Below, one piece after another: positions 36,601 to 47,480 of a stretch of 64,000 nucleotides of DNA. The notes beneath the pieces were generated by a model. The model was not told where the DNA came from. It saw only the letters and a program-made list of their open reading frames with translations, and ran no database searches. Position numbers and translations under genes: made by a program. Source of the DNA: Asterias amurensis (taxonomy: Eukaryota > Echinodermata > Asteroidea > Forcipulatida > Asteriidae). Each line of letters opens with the position of its first letter. Position 1 is the first letter of the stretch. The DNA lies in NCBI RefSeq assembly GCF_032118995.1, contig NC_092660.1, forward strand, positions 3,487,501 through 3,551,500, read 5' to 3'.

Positions 36601-38368
36601 GTACCTCATGCATAAATATTAAGAAAGGCATATGGAGAGCTGTTGATAGTATAAAACATTGTGAGAAAAGTTCCCTCTGAAGTAACGTAGTTTTTGAGAA
36701 AGAGGTATTTTCTCACTCAAATAATGAAATACCTTTTAAAAAGCTTCTGAAATTACACAACTTTTTGCAACAGGTTTTTTTTTCTTTTATTATTATCTTG
36801 CAACTTTAATGACCATTTGAGTCCAAATTTTTAACAGATTTTTTATTTCAACCAGGCGCTGTGGCATGGTGCAATCCATGACCTCACGATTGTAAACAAA
36901 TAGTTGTAACTCTTTAACGGTACGGTCAAAAATCATGAAATTTCACAAGTTCCCTAATGGATAACGCCATTACCAGCAAAATTAGCTTGGGGTGAGTCAT
37001 CGAACTATACAGTCACTTTTTACTTTGAAGCCCCATTGAAAACACACTCTGATACTTGATACACCCCAGGTGTATGGCAATGTGGCATGATTTTGATTCA
37101 GGGAACCTGTGTTAGTATATTGTGGCTATGATCTTGATGGAATAGTGCCTTATAAATTTGAATTGTTATGTTATGTTATGTTTGAATAGTTTTGCATGCA
37201 ATTTGTCGCAATTTGTCACTTGAGGGTCACAGACAAAACAATCATGCGTTGCCGCATGGAATCTGGTATGGAATCTGGCATACTGCAGCGCAGGGTTAAA
37301 GTGAGAATATTGGTATTTGACAATTACCAAAGGTGTCCAGGGGTCGATTTCACAAAGAGTTAGGAGATATACAAATTGCATGGATAGTCCTAATTTAGGA
37401 CGAGCAACTGGTCCTAACTCGAGATAAGACTGGTCCTAACTCTTTGTGAAATCCACCCCAGGTGGATTCACAATTTTCAGCACACTAGGTTGCTGCAAAC
37501 TTACCAGGGGTCGATTTCACAAAGAGTTAGGACTAGTCCTAACTAACTTAGGACTAGTCCTAGGAGATATACACATTACATGGATAGTCCTAATTTAGGA
37601 CGAGTAACTGGTCCTAACTCGAGATAAGACTGGTCCTAACTCTTTGTGAAATCCACCCCAGGTGGATTCACAATTTTCAGCACACTAGGTTGCTGCAAAC
37701 TTACCAGGGGTCGATTTCACAAAGAGTTAGGACTAGTCCTAACTAACTTAGGACTAGTCCTAGGAGATATACACATTGCATGGATAGTCCTAATTTAGGA
37801 CGAGTAACTGGTCCTAACTCGAGATAAGACTAGTTCTAACTCTTTGTGAAATCCACCCCAGGTGGATTCACAATTTTCAGCACGCTAGGTTGCTGCAAAC
37901 TTACCAGGGGTCGATTTCACAAAGAGTTAGGACTAGTCCTAACTAACTTAGGACTAGTCCTAGGAGATATACACATTGCATGGATAGTCCTAATTTAGGA
38001 CGAGTAACTGGTCCTAACTCGAGATAAGACTAGTTCTAACTCTTTGTGAAATCCACCCCAGGTGGATTCACAATTTTCAGCACGCTAGGTTGCTGCAAAC
38101 TTACCAGGGGTCGATTTCACAAAGAGTTTGGACTAGTCCTAACTAACTTAGGACTAGTCCTAGGAGATATACACATTGCATGGATAGTCCTAATTTAGTA
38201 CGAGTAACTGGTCCTAACTCGAGATAAGACTAGTTCTAACTCTTTGTGAAATCCACCCCAGTGCCTTTAAGTATGAAGTGTGCACTTTACAATAAGGAAC
38301 TGTTTGACCGGACAAAATACTTTCATTGTTTTGTCTTCTTTATTTTATCATTAGGAATGATGGATTGA
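33659..38368 (+). CDS. POLE4: DNA polymerase epsilon subunit 4 (histone-fold protein), 4 coding exons
   Basis: Family role: POLE4 pairs with POLE3 as an H2A/H2B-like histone-fold dimer in DNA polymerase epsilon, in the nucleus. Coding exons 33659-33847, 34628-34712, 35890-35931 and 38355-38368 join in phase (0, 1, 1) to a 109-residue protein (human 117). Seen: the first exon has a charged tail, then RLPLTRIKNIIKTDPDVTLA, the first helices of the histone fold; exon 2 gives GKRKTIKRQDV; exon 3 gives IEALDAYAFLE; the tiny last exon adds GMMD and the stop, matching the human ending FLEGTLD. The ATG at 33659 follows a possible acceptor (33651-33653). A donor at 33548 suggests a noncoding first exon ending at 33547, downstream of a TATATA-like run near 33457-33463. 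An AATAAA lies at 38466. Intron 3 holds a nested repeat array. The gene converges on the lipase to its right. Confidence 0.93.
33985..34146. mobile_element. Hairpin MITE, TCGATTTCACAAAGAG family, in POLE4 intron 1
   Basis: CCGATTTCACGAAACGCTAG at the left and GAGTTTGGTGAAATCGAC at the right, with inner palindromes on TCCTAAGT. Related to the 200-bp array. Confidence 0.7.
35019..35152. mobile_element. Hairpin MITE, TCGATTTCACAAAGAG family, in POLE4 intron 2
   Basis: GTCGATTTCACAAAACTCTT and AACTCTTTGTGAAATCGAC invert on each other; CCTGCC lies on both flanks and may be the target duplication. Confidence 0.75.
35276..35490 (-). mobile_element. SINE fragment, second family, in POLE4 intron 2
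   Basis: AAT-rich end, TTATATAGCGCATTTTCAC and GGTACCCATTTATACCCCTGG match the body of 24424-24768; the tRNA-like end is missing. Confidence 0.7.
36005..36382. mobile_element. TTAA MITE, family 3, in POLE4 intron 3
   Basis: TTAA at 36001-36004 and 36383-36386; ends AGGAACACGTTGCCTTGGAT and its complement; palindromic centre GGCCATTTAT...ATAAATGGCC. Confidence 0.88.
36432..38266. mobile_element. TTAA MITE, family 1, split by several insertions
   Basis: The left end AAGCACTGGACACTTGG follows TTAA (36428-36431); the right end GTGCCT before TTAA (38267-38270) is cut off from its inner part (ACCAAAGGTGTCCA, 37326-37339) by the 200-bp array. Other foreign blocks lie at about 36500-36625 and 36845-37303. 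Confidence 0.75.
37340..38260. repeat. Tandem array of 200-bp units in POLE4 intron 3
   Basis: The word GGGGTCGATTTCACAAAGAG begins at 37340, 37507, 37707, 37907 and 38107, so the last full units are spaced exactly 200 bp and the first is about 33 bases shorter. Each unit has inverted ends (TCGATTTCACAAAGAGTTAG and CTAACTCTTTGTGAAATC), internal palindromes around CTAGTCCTA, and a spacer of about 50 bases (GGTGGATTCACAATTTTCAG onward). Units differ by only a few bases, so amplification looks recent. The array splits the right end of a TTAA MITE, with CCAG at both borders. Confidence 0.92.
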
Positions 38369-39511
38369 ATGGACTGGACACTGGATTTTCTGAGATCAAA
38401 AACCTGAACTCTTTGCCTTTTGTTCGTCCAAATGGATACAAGGTAAACTTGCTGATGCAGACAAAAATAAAGCAAAGTGACATTTTACTGCAAATCAGCT
38501 TACTCCAAATAAAAGTAAAATACATCAGTCTTTTAATCAAGTTGAAAGTATTCTTTCTGAGATTAAATTAAAAAACAGCTTTCCTTTGAAATCCAGTATG
38601 GAGATTGTAAATATCTGTGAAATATGTTAGCCTCATAGAAGTATAGTTTCAGTGAGTTGAACTTTGAACTTATTGACCGAAATCTTCCTGACATCATGAC
38701 CTACGGTGTACGCTAAAGCTTAGTTGAACCATTATGGAGACAGATTTGGTGTGTTGCTGTGGACTGCGCAATTAAGGAACACATCTTCTACAATTAAATG
38801 GCAGACTGTTGGGAGACCACAACCGTATGTGATGTCACTGAGAAGAGGGGTCTATTATACAAAATATTGACTGCTTCGACTGCTATGGTTCAAACTATGA
38901 CATCTGCGTATTGTGAGTGTCAATGCCTCACGCTCTGCATACAGACAGTGCAACAGTAACATTCTAAACTTAGTGTGCGTGCATGCTGTTCGTCGCAAAA
39001 TGACGGTCTGAAGTTTTAAACTTTGTAAGGTTGCACGTGAGACTGGAAGATAACTCGTAAAACATGCGCACTTGTGGAATATAGAAAAGTATAGCCCGTC
39101 TGCGTCCCATATCAAACTTGGCCTTTGGCCTCAGTGGATATGGGACGCAGAAGCGCTATATTTTTCTGTATTCCAGTTACGCTTGTGTGATAAGTAATAA
39201 TATATCAAACCTCCTATGTCCTTATCTCAGAGTTAAGGATCTTAATTTACTTGTTATGATACTTTGTTAGACTGTAGTTCTGATTAACAATTTGATTTGT
39301 AGAAGTGAGCTTCTTTCTTTGAGTTGATTCCTTTCTTTGGCTTGCTGTTACACATTGTGTAGCTGTAATAAAGAAAAGAAACACAATAAAAGAAAAGATA
39401 GAGTATTCAATTCAGTCTAAAAGGCAACTAATGTTGTCATTTGGGAAGTGTTCAGGAAAGTTTGTTAGCGCAACATTATAAAAAGAATGTGAGATACAAT
39501 TTTATTATTAA
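38369..39511. other. POLE4 3' flank
   Basis: AATAAA at 38466, 39367 and 39385 are candidate poly(A) signals; holds the hairpin at 39060-39172. I searched here for the missing last lipase exon by eye and did not find it. Confidence 0.4.
39060..39172. repeat. Strong hairpin between POLE4 and the lipase
   Basis: TCTGCGTCCCATATC (39099-39113) and GATATGGGACGCAGA (39136-39150) are perfect arms around about 22 bases; outer arms extend the stem imperfectly to about 38 pairs (GGAATATAGAAAAGTATAG and its counterpart). Confidence 0.8.
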
Positions 39512-39601
39512 AGGCAGTGGACACTATTAGTAATTACTCAAAATAATTATTAGCATAAAACCTAATGGGGAGAGGTAGATAGTATAAAACATTGTGAAAA
39601 A
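39512..39601. mobile_element. MITE left-end fragment, family 1
   Basis: AGGCAGTGGACACTATTAG after TTAA (39508-39511), cut off at ACATTGTGAAAAAC, right where the lipase reading frame ends. Confidence 0.82.
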
Positions 39602-39602
39602 C

Positions 39603-42600
39603 TTATGGGCTGGATATAATGTAAACGATAGATGGCGACGAATGTGCAAACCTTTTTTGTAAAACAAGTCCATCCACTTCGATCTTGGCTATGAAGACTT
39701 CTAGGTCTTCAAAGATTGGCCAGTCCCAGGGGTTCAGAAGTTCAAAGTCAAATTCCCAGTAGAACGTCAAACCAGAAAGGTCACCGGGGTCAATGTCAGT
39801 GTTGATGATAAAGTTCATGTCGGTGTCTGGGACGAAGTCTAAACTTTCTCTATTTTGTAAGGGTGAGAACAATGCAAACAAAAAACATTATATTATTTCA
39901 TTTTTTAAGGCACAAGCTGTGATTCCAATGCTTTTTTTTCATACATTTACTGACTGTTAGTTTTCTTACAACTAGCGAGGATGAAACAAAGTAGCGTTTT
40001 CAATGCAGAAGAGTATCATAGATGTGGAATTGAGTCTTATTTCACATCTTCGGAGGAAACCAGTTAGTATTCATGGGAAAAGGTCTCAGAGACAATTTTA
40101 GGAAAGGGTTGTTTGTGTAGTTTGCAGCCATCGCTTGGACAACTTTTTAAAATAAAATAAAACAAACCCAAAAGCTTGTTAAACATATTGAGTACGTTCC
40201 GGTCTTACTTTTTATTTATTTGTCCATTAATTTATTTATTTCTGATGATTCCCATTTTGAATACTATCAAAATGTTGTTGTGTTTGTTTATAGTCTATTG
40301 TCATGATTTGTCGATACGGTCTCGTGGACATGTAAGTCTCCACTCTTCCACAAAGACCTTATCGCACTACTCGGTACGCATGCGTTATCATGCACCTCAT
40401 TCAACAGTTTGCGCTTGCGGGATGGGTATTTAAAAAAAAAAAAGTTTATACACACAAAACAATGTTTACTTACGGGTTAAGTGGAGTTCGTTGCGTTATA
40501 CCTGAACTACCGATGAGAGTTACATAACCCCAGCCCAAAAACGTCTCAGAAAACCAAGGGTCTTCGAAGTAGACATGAATACGGAATGGTGAATCTACGA
40601 ATGAATTCATACATTAGTATTATTATTGTTTCATTTTCTCAGTGATAGTTATTGTTCGTGGATCATGCATGGAATGTACCTTTTAAAGGTATGCACACTA
40701 TTGTAAAAGTTATTGTAAGCATAAAACATAAAAATCAATGGTGAGCTGTTGATAGTACAAAACATTGTGAGAAACAGCTCCTTTTGAAGTATTACATATA
40801 GTTTTTGAGACTTCAGCCGCAGCCTCTTATTATGCATCTGAAAGCACACAAAGTTGTGCAATGGTGTAAAGACCACATGAGCCCAAATTTTCATTATATG
40901 TGAAAATACTGGTCTTTAAAAATATACCAAAACGGGTCCAGTGCCTTTAATGGCTTGTTGCTTTTTTTGCCAGTTTCAAAGTGTAACAAAACAAAATCAA
41001 TCCCAACAATTAAAAATTAATGATAAAAAGTAACGTACTTGCACAGAAAGGTGATGACGCCGTAGTTATTGTGTAGTAAACCTGTTGCTGAACACCAGGC
41101 GGTGGTTTGTAGTCAATTGCTTGGTATCCCATCATGGCCACGTCATTCTGGTTGAAACATTCGCCATTCAGGAAATTGTCGTATGTAGCACCAGCTAAGT
41201 TAACAATAAAAATTTCAATTTTAAATGACCTTAGAGAGGCTTGCAGGTTACCCGTGGTATCCAGGTTCAATAGACTTTTTGATATCCATCTTGAACTTCG
41301 CCCGTTTCAGTCAGCGTATAATCAAAGTGAGGCTGGGAGGGAAAGTAGTCTGGACCTTAGTTGGAATAGATTTGAATTGGTTCGCTTTAAATAAGAAGCC
41401 GTCTATTAATATAGGCGAGAAACGTTGAGCCTGTGCTGGTGTAGACGGAGATTCTGTGTTTACCCCGGTGGATCTGCCCCCCCCCCCCCCCATACACAAA
41501 CATCACTGTCTCTTGTAAGCCGCCTTACATTGATTTAAGCAATGGCTGTCTATGGAATGCTACCTACCCATTGGGCATTTGAATGCATATATCGGACACT
41601 TGTTGATGGAGTCCGAGAAGAGTTCATGTGCCCTTAGGTGGTTACATGCTACGAACTGCACAACCCCTGTAATACAAAATACAAAAACTTCATCAGTTTT
41701 CAAGAAGAGCATTATGTGTTGTGCTTTTAGGTGGTCACTTATCTTTGTCATAATGAACTGTAATTTTTTTTTTTTTTTTTTTTTTTCTTTTAAGGGCATT
41801 TAATAAATTGATGACGCCAAGTTAAAAAACAACCGTGATGTTTTAGTCATTCTAAGCATTAAAATTGAGGAAACTTCACTCTAAAAACAGTCTCTATATT
41901 TTCAACACATTTCTTAACATAAAGACCGAGTCACACTGAAGCGATAATGAAAATGATAACGGCCACGACGCAAAGAGAACGCATTCTATTGGTTGAAGTG
42001 CTCCACGCAGAATTCGCCCACGCTTTATTCAACCAATTGAGGGTTGTAACATTCTAGTTTTCGTTCTCGTTATCGAGGCCTGTGTTTTGTATCCACATTG
42101 TTCACATCTATAACCTTAAACTTGTTTAGATTTTAAAGTGGGTACATGAAGGTGTTAAAACACTTAACACAGTGTTTTAACAGTGTAACAAACACTTTGG
42201 GTCATGTTTATGTATTTCTCAAGCCAGGGTTTGGCTGAGGTTTTTTGTTCCATCTTTAGGCCGAAAGAACATCAACTTTGTGCTCACCTCCAATCAGACC
42301 TTCGTCCAAAAAGTCCTCGACGATCGATTGATCACAGCCTGGTTGATGTTGTCCACTATTGGGGTAGAAGTCCATATGGCCAACGGGTTTTATCATTCCG
42401 AATCCTTTCAAAAGATAAAACTTGATAATTTGAAATAAAAACCCACATCCTCTTATGAGTAACAGACCCCCCCCCCCCCCTGCCCTGCTGCAATTTTTTC
42501 TTCTTTAGAATAGAATCGCCATCCTTAAAAAATTATCTGTTTTTTATTGGTTAGGATTCCCGTCTTTGAATTGATTTAGAAAAACAAAATGTCCCCAATT

Positions 42601-45600
42601 GAAAAGCACAACAACGGGCAGAAGCAAAAGTTCCCCCGCCCAGCTTCCGCTTCACAGGTTGCATCGTAAACTTGTGTACAATTTCTGGCCGTACAACAGT
42701 TACAGGTTGTATCTGTTCTGACTGGTACCCTGAACTAGGGCTAGTGCTAACACAGGGCTACATGTAGATATAGCTCTGGCAATCTGGAGGTCGCAGGTTC
42801 ACGTCATGCTCTTTAGCTTTGTTTATAACAGCCCAAAATAATAATGAAAATTTTCCTTGCGATTTCGTATTTGAAAATATTGACAATTATGTAGCTAACA
42901 ATCACAGCTGAAACAACAGAAGAAAAATAGTGTTGTTTTGTTTCAACAGCTATTTCAATGTATAGTACAGAGAATTTAACTTCTTTGCATCATTAAGTTG
43001 TGTGACTTTTTTGGGGTTGATATGTTTCCAAAGTCATGTTTGGTGAATGTTGGTGGTGGAATAATATTCTACCAAAGTCCAGAGTGTGTTGAGCATCAGT
43101 GTGGATGGCATCAACAAACAGAGCATCCGTTGGGTCAAGACGAACTTCCGGTTGGACTTCCTCGAAGCCGGGACCAGCTGGGTCCAATCCTGTGGCGTAA
43201 TAGGAAACAAGTATTGGTTAGTTGACTGGTCTGTAGATCATGAGTTGATGTGGTGGATAAAGTGGTGGATATCAACTAGAGGTGCCACTTAGACATGCAA
43301 GTTGACTAGAAAGGTACTGAACACGTTTGGTAGTTGTCAAAGACCAGTCTTCTCACTTGGTGTATCCCAACATATGCATAAAACAACAAGCCTGTGAAAT
43401 TTGAGCTCATTGAAGTTGCATATTTTTCATTTACTTTTTGTACCTTTATCTTGTAAATACATAGTTTAATGGATTTAAAGATTTTGTAATGTTTTTTGTA
43501 AGTTTTTGTATTTTGTTTATATTGAATCCAACCCGTATGTGGTTGCAAATAAAATGAATCTTACCTTAAGAAAATGATGAAAGAAAAAAACACCCTTGTT
43601 GTACAAAAGTATTTTAGCAGCGGGTACTGCAAACGATTTTAATAGCTGTTATGTATTTAGGTTTGATAACTCTTTCAACTTACCAGTGATTCTGCCCAAG
43701 TTCGCTTGCCGTTCACCAACATACCCACCAATGTGGGACCCAAGACTATGCCCAATAAAATGGAATGTTTCTGCTCCGATGCCGTACATCTCCTGTGTTT
43801 GTTTGTCACGAAACGGGAACGTTATTCAATTTCAAATTGTAACGGAGCCCGGGAGAGACTCTTGTGTGTTTTCGGGAGCGAGACAATACAAAAATAGAAC
43901 GACAACTAAAAGGAAACCTAAATCAGTTACATTAAAATATAGAAGACAATCTGTTTTTTCTGACCCTTGTATTTTTTTATTTTTTTTTGCATTTTGTTTC
44001 CTTCGGTTAGTTTTAGTGTTTTGTATTTCTATTGCATACAATACTGACCTGTTACTTGTGTCTGTAGTATCTTTGCAAATACACAGGTATAGCCTTTTTA
44101 AATTACAAAGTGCATCGAGGGATCTATGATCCAGAATGCGCTATATAAATGCTGTTTTATAAATATTTCTAGTTGTTGGCAGTTTCTACCTTTATTTTAT
44201 CGATGAGCAGTGACGTCATAGCCCCAACAACCCTGGTGTTTGCCATAGCCTGTGTGTACGGGAACAGTGAACCTTTACCCCACGTGATACGGATAACGTT
44301 GAAATCGTCATGATTCAGAAACTCTCTGACCATGTCGGTCATCCACATGTCCCATTCGATCAGACCTGAAAATGGAATGAACATCAAAGGGTGTCAAGAA
44401 TGAAGACATGCAAAGTAATAAACCGGAGATATACTTTTTTGGTTAAATAAATGTTGTTTTTTCATGGTGAGTGGGGTTTCGGTCTGTGGTCCGATGAGGC
44501 ACCTATATATATTTCTAAGCTTGCTGGTTTTTGTTTACACAGTAACGTTTAAAAATAAGCAATAGATACATGTACCATAGTTTGGCCAATAGGAAATAAA
44601 AACACCTACATTGATAATGCGAGGGAGTTCACTATGAAGCCAAGTTTATAAGCGTGATTCCAAAACAGGTACACCCCTTGAGCCCAAACCAAACACATTT
44701 GTAACATTAATAATATAGGATGTGGGTAAACAGTAGGAATAGCACAAGGTTGGGCTCAATGGTTTTAGACCAATACATAAACTATACAAGCGCGGTATAT
44801 TGGTGTTTATTTCAGGACGGGAACCAATACCAGGTTTGGTTCTTTGAGGAACTGGTTTTCTCAACGTTTCGATTGGCCTATACTACTCTAGTCATCGTTC
44901 ATAGATGATTTGTAATTTGTAAAGACAATTTAAACTACCCGGGGAACGATATACATCTAGGAACCTAGCTGGGGACAATATACAGAAACAATAATGTAAT
45001 TTAAAATCTGATATATTTTCTCTTGTAAAAGATACGGAGGGAATGCTTCTAAGAAAATGTGAAAATAAAGGGAGACTTGCGAGTGCTATGTGGCGGTATA
45101 CCAGGTAATTTTCCATTGTTCTGGGCGTATTGTCAAGAACAATGGGTTTACCGGTCTGCTGCCACCTAGCGTTTCAAAAGTCTTTAATTTTTCGAGAGGA
45201 TTGATAAAGAATTGCCCACCGCTTTCAATAAACCCATGACAGATGAGTTTAGTTTCCTTAGTCGGGTCGAAATACGAATTCTGAATCGTGACGGGGTCCG
45301 TGGGAACCAGCAGCTGGCCGTCTTTCTTGTCCGGATTCTTGCGGGTGTAGAGGTTGAAATTTGGGTCCACTATCTGGGGCGATTGTGGTGCCCAACTGAG
45401 GGGTCGACGAGGCGGGTCAAGGAACGGGTAGTCGTAGTTGAAACAGCTAATTTCTGGGAAGCACACTTCTTTCTTCCGACTGGAGTTTAAATCTGTGGAG
45501 AGATTTCTCAAACTGTGATACTGTTCTGCAAATACATTAGTTTTTTTTACTGGATGTGGTAGAGCAAATATTGATACAGAGTCTTTGTTTTACTATTTTA

Positions 45601-46520
45601 GTTACCTGACCGTGTTTCTTTCAACCCTCGTAATGGTACCATGACTTCTGAATTGTGAAGCTGCTATAGTTTTCGGAATTATAAAAGGTAGCGGAAAAAC
45701 TTTTGCTAATTGTCAAAGACCAGTACTATCACTTTGTATATCCCAAGATGCATTTAATAACACATCTGTGAAAGATTTGACCCTATTGGTCACCGAAGTT
45801 GCGAGAGAAATATGAAAGAAATTTAAGCAATTTTTTATAAAAACCTTATGAAAGGCTCCAGGCCCTTTTTTGGGTCTTTTAATATCTTGAGTATAAATTT
45901 ACCTGTTTCTCAAAAAAAAGGAGCCGTTTCCCCACATGTTTGTATACAATCAATGAGCTCTCCTAACAATTATTTTAAATATTTACCAAAGTATAAACTA
46001 TAAACCACAAATGCATTTGAAAAACAAATAAACTTGGGCCAATTTCATAAAAACAATTGTGTTTACAGGTACGCTTCCAACATGATTTCGAAAAAGTCTC
46101 AAAAGAACAGTATATAAAGAGTTGTTGGACTCAAGTCCGGGGGTCAGTTTCACAAAGAGTTAGGACTAGTCCTAACTTAGGACTAGTCCTAGGAGATTTA
46201 CAAATTGCATGGATAGTCCCAAGTTAGGACGAGTAACTGGTCCTAACTCGAGATAAGACTAGTTCTAACTCCTGAAATCCACTCCAGGACTCACAACTTC
46301 GGCGACTTGGACTTGACTCGAGTCACGTCGGCCAAAGTGACTCGCGACTCGGACTTGACTCAAGTGACCCTTAACAACTCTGCTTCTCAGTATAGTTTAA
46401 CACGAAGGTTTTGATCATGGAATTGACGGTGGGGGAAAATTTAAAATGACATAAGAACTTACCAACGCTCCCAAACGCAACCGGTAACAAAACCACCAGT
46501 AAGAATACCGCCCCCATCAT
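39603..46520 (-). CDS. Pancreatic-lipase-family secreted lipase, downstream paralogue, 10 exons
   Basis: Family role: secreted alpha/beta-hydrolase acting on triglycerides, galactolipids or phospholipids. Exons (minus): 46463-46520, 45220-45492, 44190-44365, 43684-43792, 43073-43189, 42288-42404, 41568-41666, 41039-41194, 40474-40594, 39603-39849; phases agree and give about 490 residues. Seen: signal peptide ([17 protein letters not shown]); [11 protein letters not shown] start of the lipase domain; nucleophile S185 in GHSLG; acid D208 in GLDPAGP; catalytic H293 in CNHLRAH. The triad is therefore complete. The C-terminal part is a PLAT/C2-like domain. Odd: the neighbouring paralogue has one more exon ending in a conserved Cys; here the reading runs on to a stop (tail [13 protein letters not shown]). 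A weak donor (AG|GTTTGC) sits at the matching position, so a missing last exon is possible, and a truncated MITE directly follows. A TATAAAA box lies at 46601-46607 with an Inr-like TTCAGTC about 30 bases downstream. Confidence 0.92.
40687..40946. mobile_element. TTAA MITE, family 1, diverged, in lipase intron
   Basis: Left AGGTATGCACACTATTG, right ACGGGTCCAGTGCC before TTAA (40947-40950); body words AAACATTGTGAGAAACAGC and CATCTGAAAGCACAC. Confidence 0.75.
41931..42085. repeat. Possible hairpin repeat in lipase intron 6
   Basis: GATAATGAAAATGATAACGG and CGTTCTCGTTATCG invert on each other around a unique centre with ATTGGTTGAA / TTCAACCAAT. Confidence 0.5.
43311..43612. mobile_element. MITE family 1 fragments flanking a LINE/SINE-like tail
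   Basis: The left fragment (TGAACACGTTTGGTAGTTGTC to GTGAAATTTGAGCTC) and a right fragment (AATGATGAAAGAAAAAAACACC) are separated by about 140 bases of T-rich sequence ending AATAAAATGAATCTTACC, which looks like a retroelement 3' tail. Confidence 0.6.
45082..45184. mobile_element. Hairpin element, GTCTGCTGCC family, in lipase intron 2
   Basis: Arms with ACCAGGTAATTTTCCATTGT and ACAATGGGTTTACC, then CTAGCGTTTCAAAAGTCTT; same family as 60766-60908. Confidence 0.7.
45686..46005. mobile_element. MITE family 1, diverged, in first intron of the downstream lipase
   Basis: Family words CTAATTGTCAAAGACCAGTA, TCACCGAAGTTGCGAGAGAA and GGAGCCGTTTCCCCAC in order; both ends are decayed. Confidence 0.7.
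46138..46288. mobile_element. Hairpin MITE, TCGATTTCACAAAGAG family, in lipase intron 1
   Basis: GGTCAGTTTCACAAAGAGTT left end; CTAACTCCTGAAATCCAC right end; body as in the POLE4 array unit. Confidence 0.72.
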
Positions 46521-46600
46521 GAAAACCGAAACAATCCAAGGTTTGTCAGTAACAGTGTCTTGATGCAGACTGAATGTAAAAATGGTTGTCCAATCCTTTG

Positions 46601-46607
46601 TTTTATA
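46601..46607 (-). promoter_or_regulatory. TATA box of the downstream lipase
   Basis: TATAAAA on the minus strand, about 80 bases before the ATG; TTCAGTC (46569-46575) about 30 bases downstream fits an initiator. Confidence 0.6.
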
Positions 46608-46670
46608 GAGAATCGTAATTTATAGATACAATCAATGGTTATTCTGTCTGGGTCATTGTAATATTTACGT

Positions 46671-46860
46671 AAAGACGCAAGTGACAGAAGTATATAGAGC
46701 AGCTGTCTATCAAATTAAATTAAGGTTGTTTTTGTTATTTTTGTCTTGTATTTTTGTAAAGGAAATATTATGTGAATATAACTACATGACACAATCAAGG
46801 GTGTTATTGCAACCTGCGTAAACGCAAGTGACAGAAGTAGAGCAACTGTCTATTGAATAG
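46671..46860. repeat. Direct duplication in the lipase 5' flank
   Basis: CGCAAGTGACAGAAGTA followed by GAGCA(G/A)CTGTCTAT occurs at 46676-46712 and 46823-46858, about 145 bases apart; possible duplicated control region. Confidence 0.65.
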
Positions 46861-47029
46861 ACTGTTTTTGTGTACGTTTCATTTCATAATATATAATGTA
46901 TTTGTTAATAAGTTAGTGCGATCTACAAATTCTCTGAATGGCGGTTTCACAGTCTGGGTTTACCGGAAGAGTGCTGTCACTTGTCAACCACAATAATATT
47001 CACTCATTTTAACCTAAAACATGATATTT

Positions 47030-47106
47030 AGAGGCACTGGCCACTTTTGGTAACTACTCAAAATAATTGTTAGCATAAAACCAGTTGGTAGCGTGCAATG
47101 GGGATC
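47030..47106. mobile_element. MITE left-end fragment, family 1
   Basis: AGGCACTGGCCACTTTTGG to GCGTGCAATGGGGAT; it stops beside the LINE remnant. Confidence 0.75.
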
Positions 47107-47238
47107 TTTGATAGGCAGGCATGCACATCTTCAGCTCTAAAAAAACACTGTGCAAAAAATAAGTGCAATAGGCTATTTCCTCCCCTATTTTGCAACTAGA
47201 AAGTTGCATGTCTGTAACAATATTAAAATAAAACATCT

Positions 47239-47424
47239 TGAGACGGTGCGATGTTCGGCCAAGAGGTTCTCTGAGGAAGAGCGTAGGGAACACGGAGGGA
47301 CATACGGTTGTAGCATGTCAGATACGTATGATGGTGACTTGTGAGCAAGGGATTTGAAGAAATGTGGACAAACTTTGAAGTCAATTGGTCGCAGCGGTGT
47401 TTGCTGCCGTTGTCGTGTCCCCAC
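47239..47424 (-). pseudogene. LINE reverse-transcriptase C-terminal remnant (CR1/L2-like)
   Basis: The minus-strand frame reads PIDFKVCPHFFKSL, then SPSYVSDMLQPYVP and SLRSSSENLL. This matches the well-known pattern at the end of non-LTR reverse transcriptases (IDFK-C---FK-LHG-APSYL-DLL-PY-PSR-LRSS--NLL-VPR). Only this block survives. It lies upstream of a lipase gene, next to a fragment of the TTAA MITE (47030-47106). The clade call is from memory of the motif, not a search. Confidence 0.65.
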
Positions 47425-47480
47425 CCCCTTTCACTCAACCATGTGAGATTGCCTATTCATCACAAGGCTATAGACGGATA

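Noticed and set aside
37340-38260. CRISPR-like spaced repeats
   Set aside because: Units are long, spacers are identical, and the repeat is a eukaryotic hairpin MITE; a eukaryotic genome is certain from the spliced genes.
43596-44129. Plus-strand open frame of 177 codons
   Set aside because: Antisense to the lipase exon carrying GHSLG and then through intronic T-rich sequence; no domain and poor codon logic.
45086-45511. Minus frame continuing the lipase exon to a stop at 45086
   Set aside because: The extension past 45220 is intron containing a hairpin MITE; the donor at 45219 and the next exon restore the family alignment.
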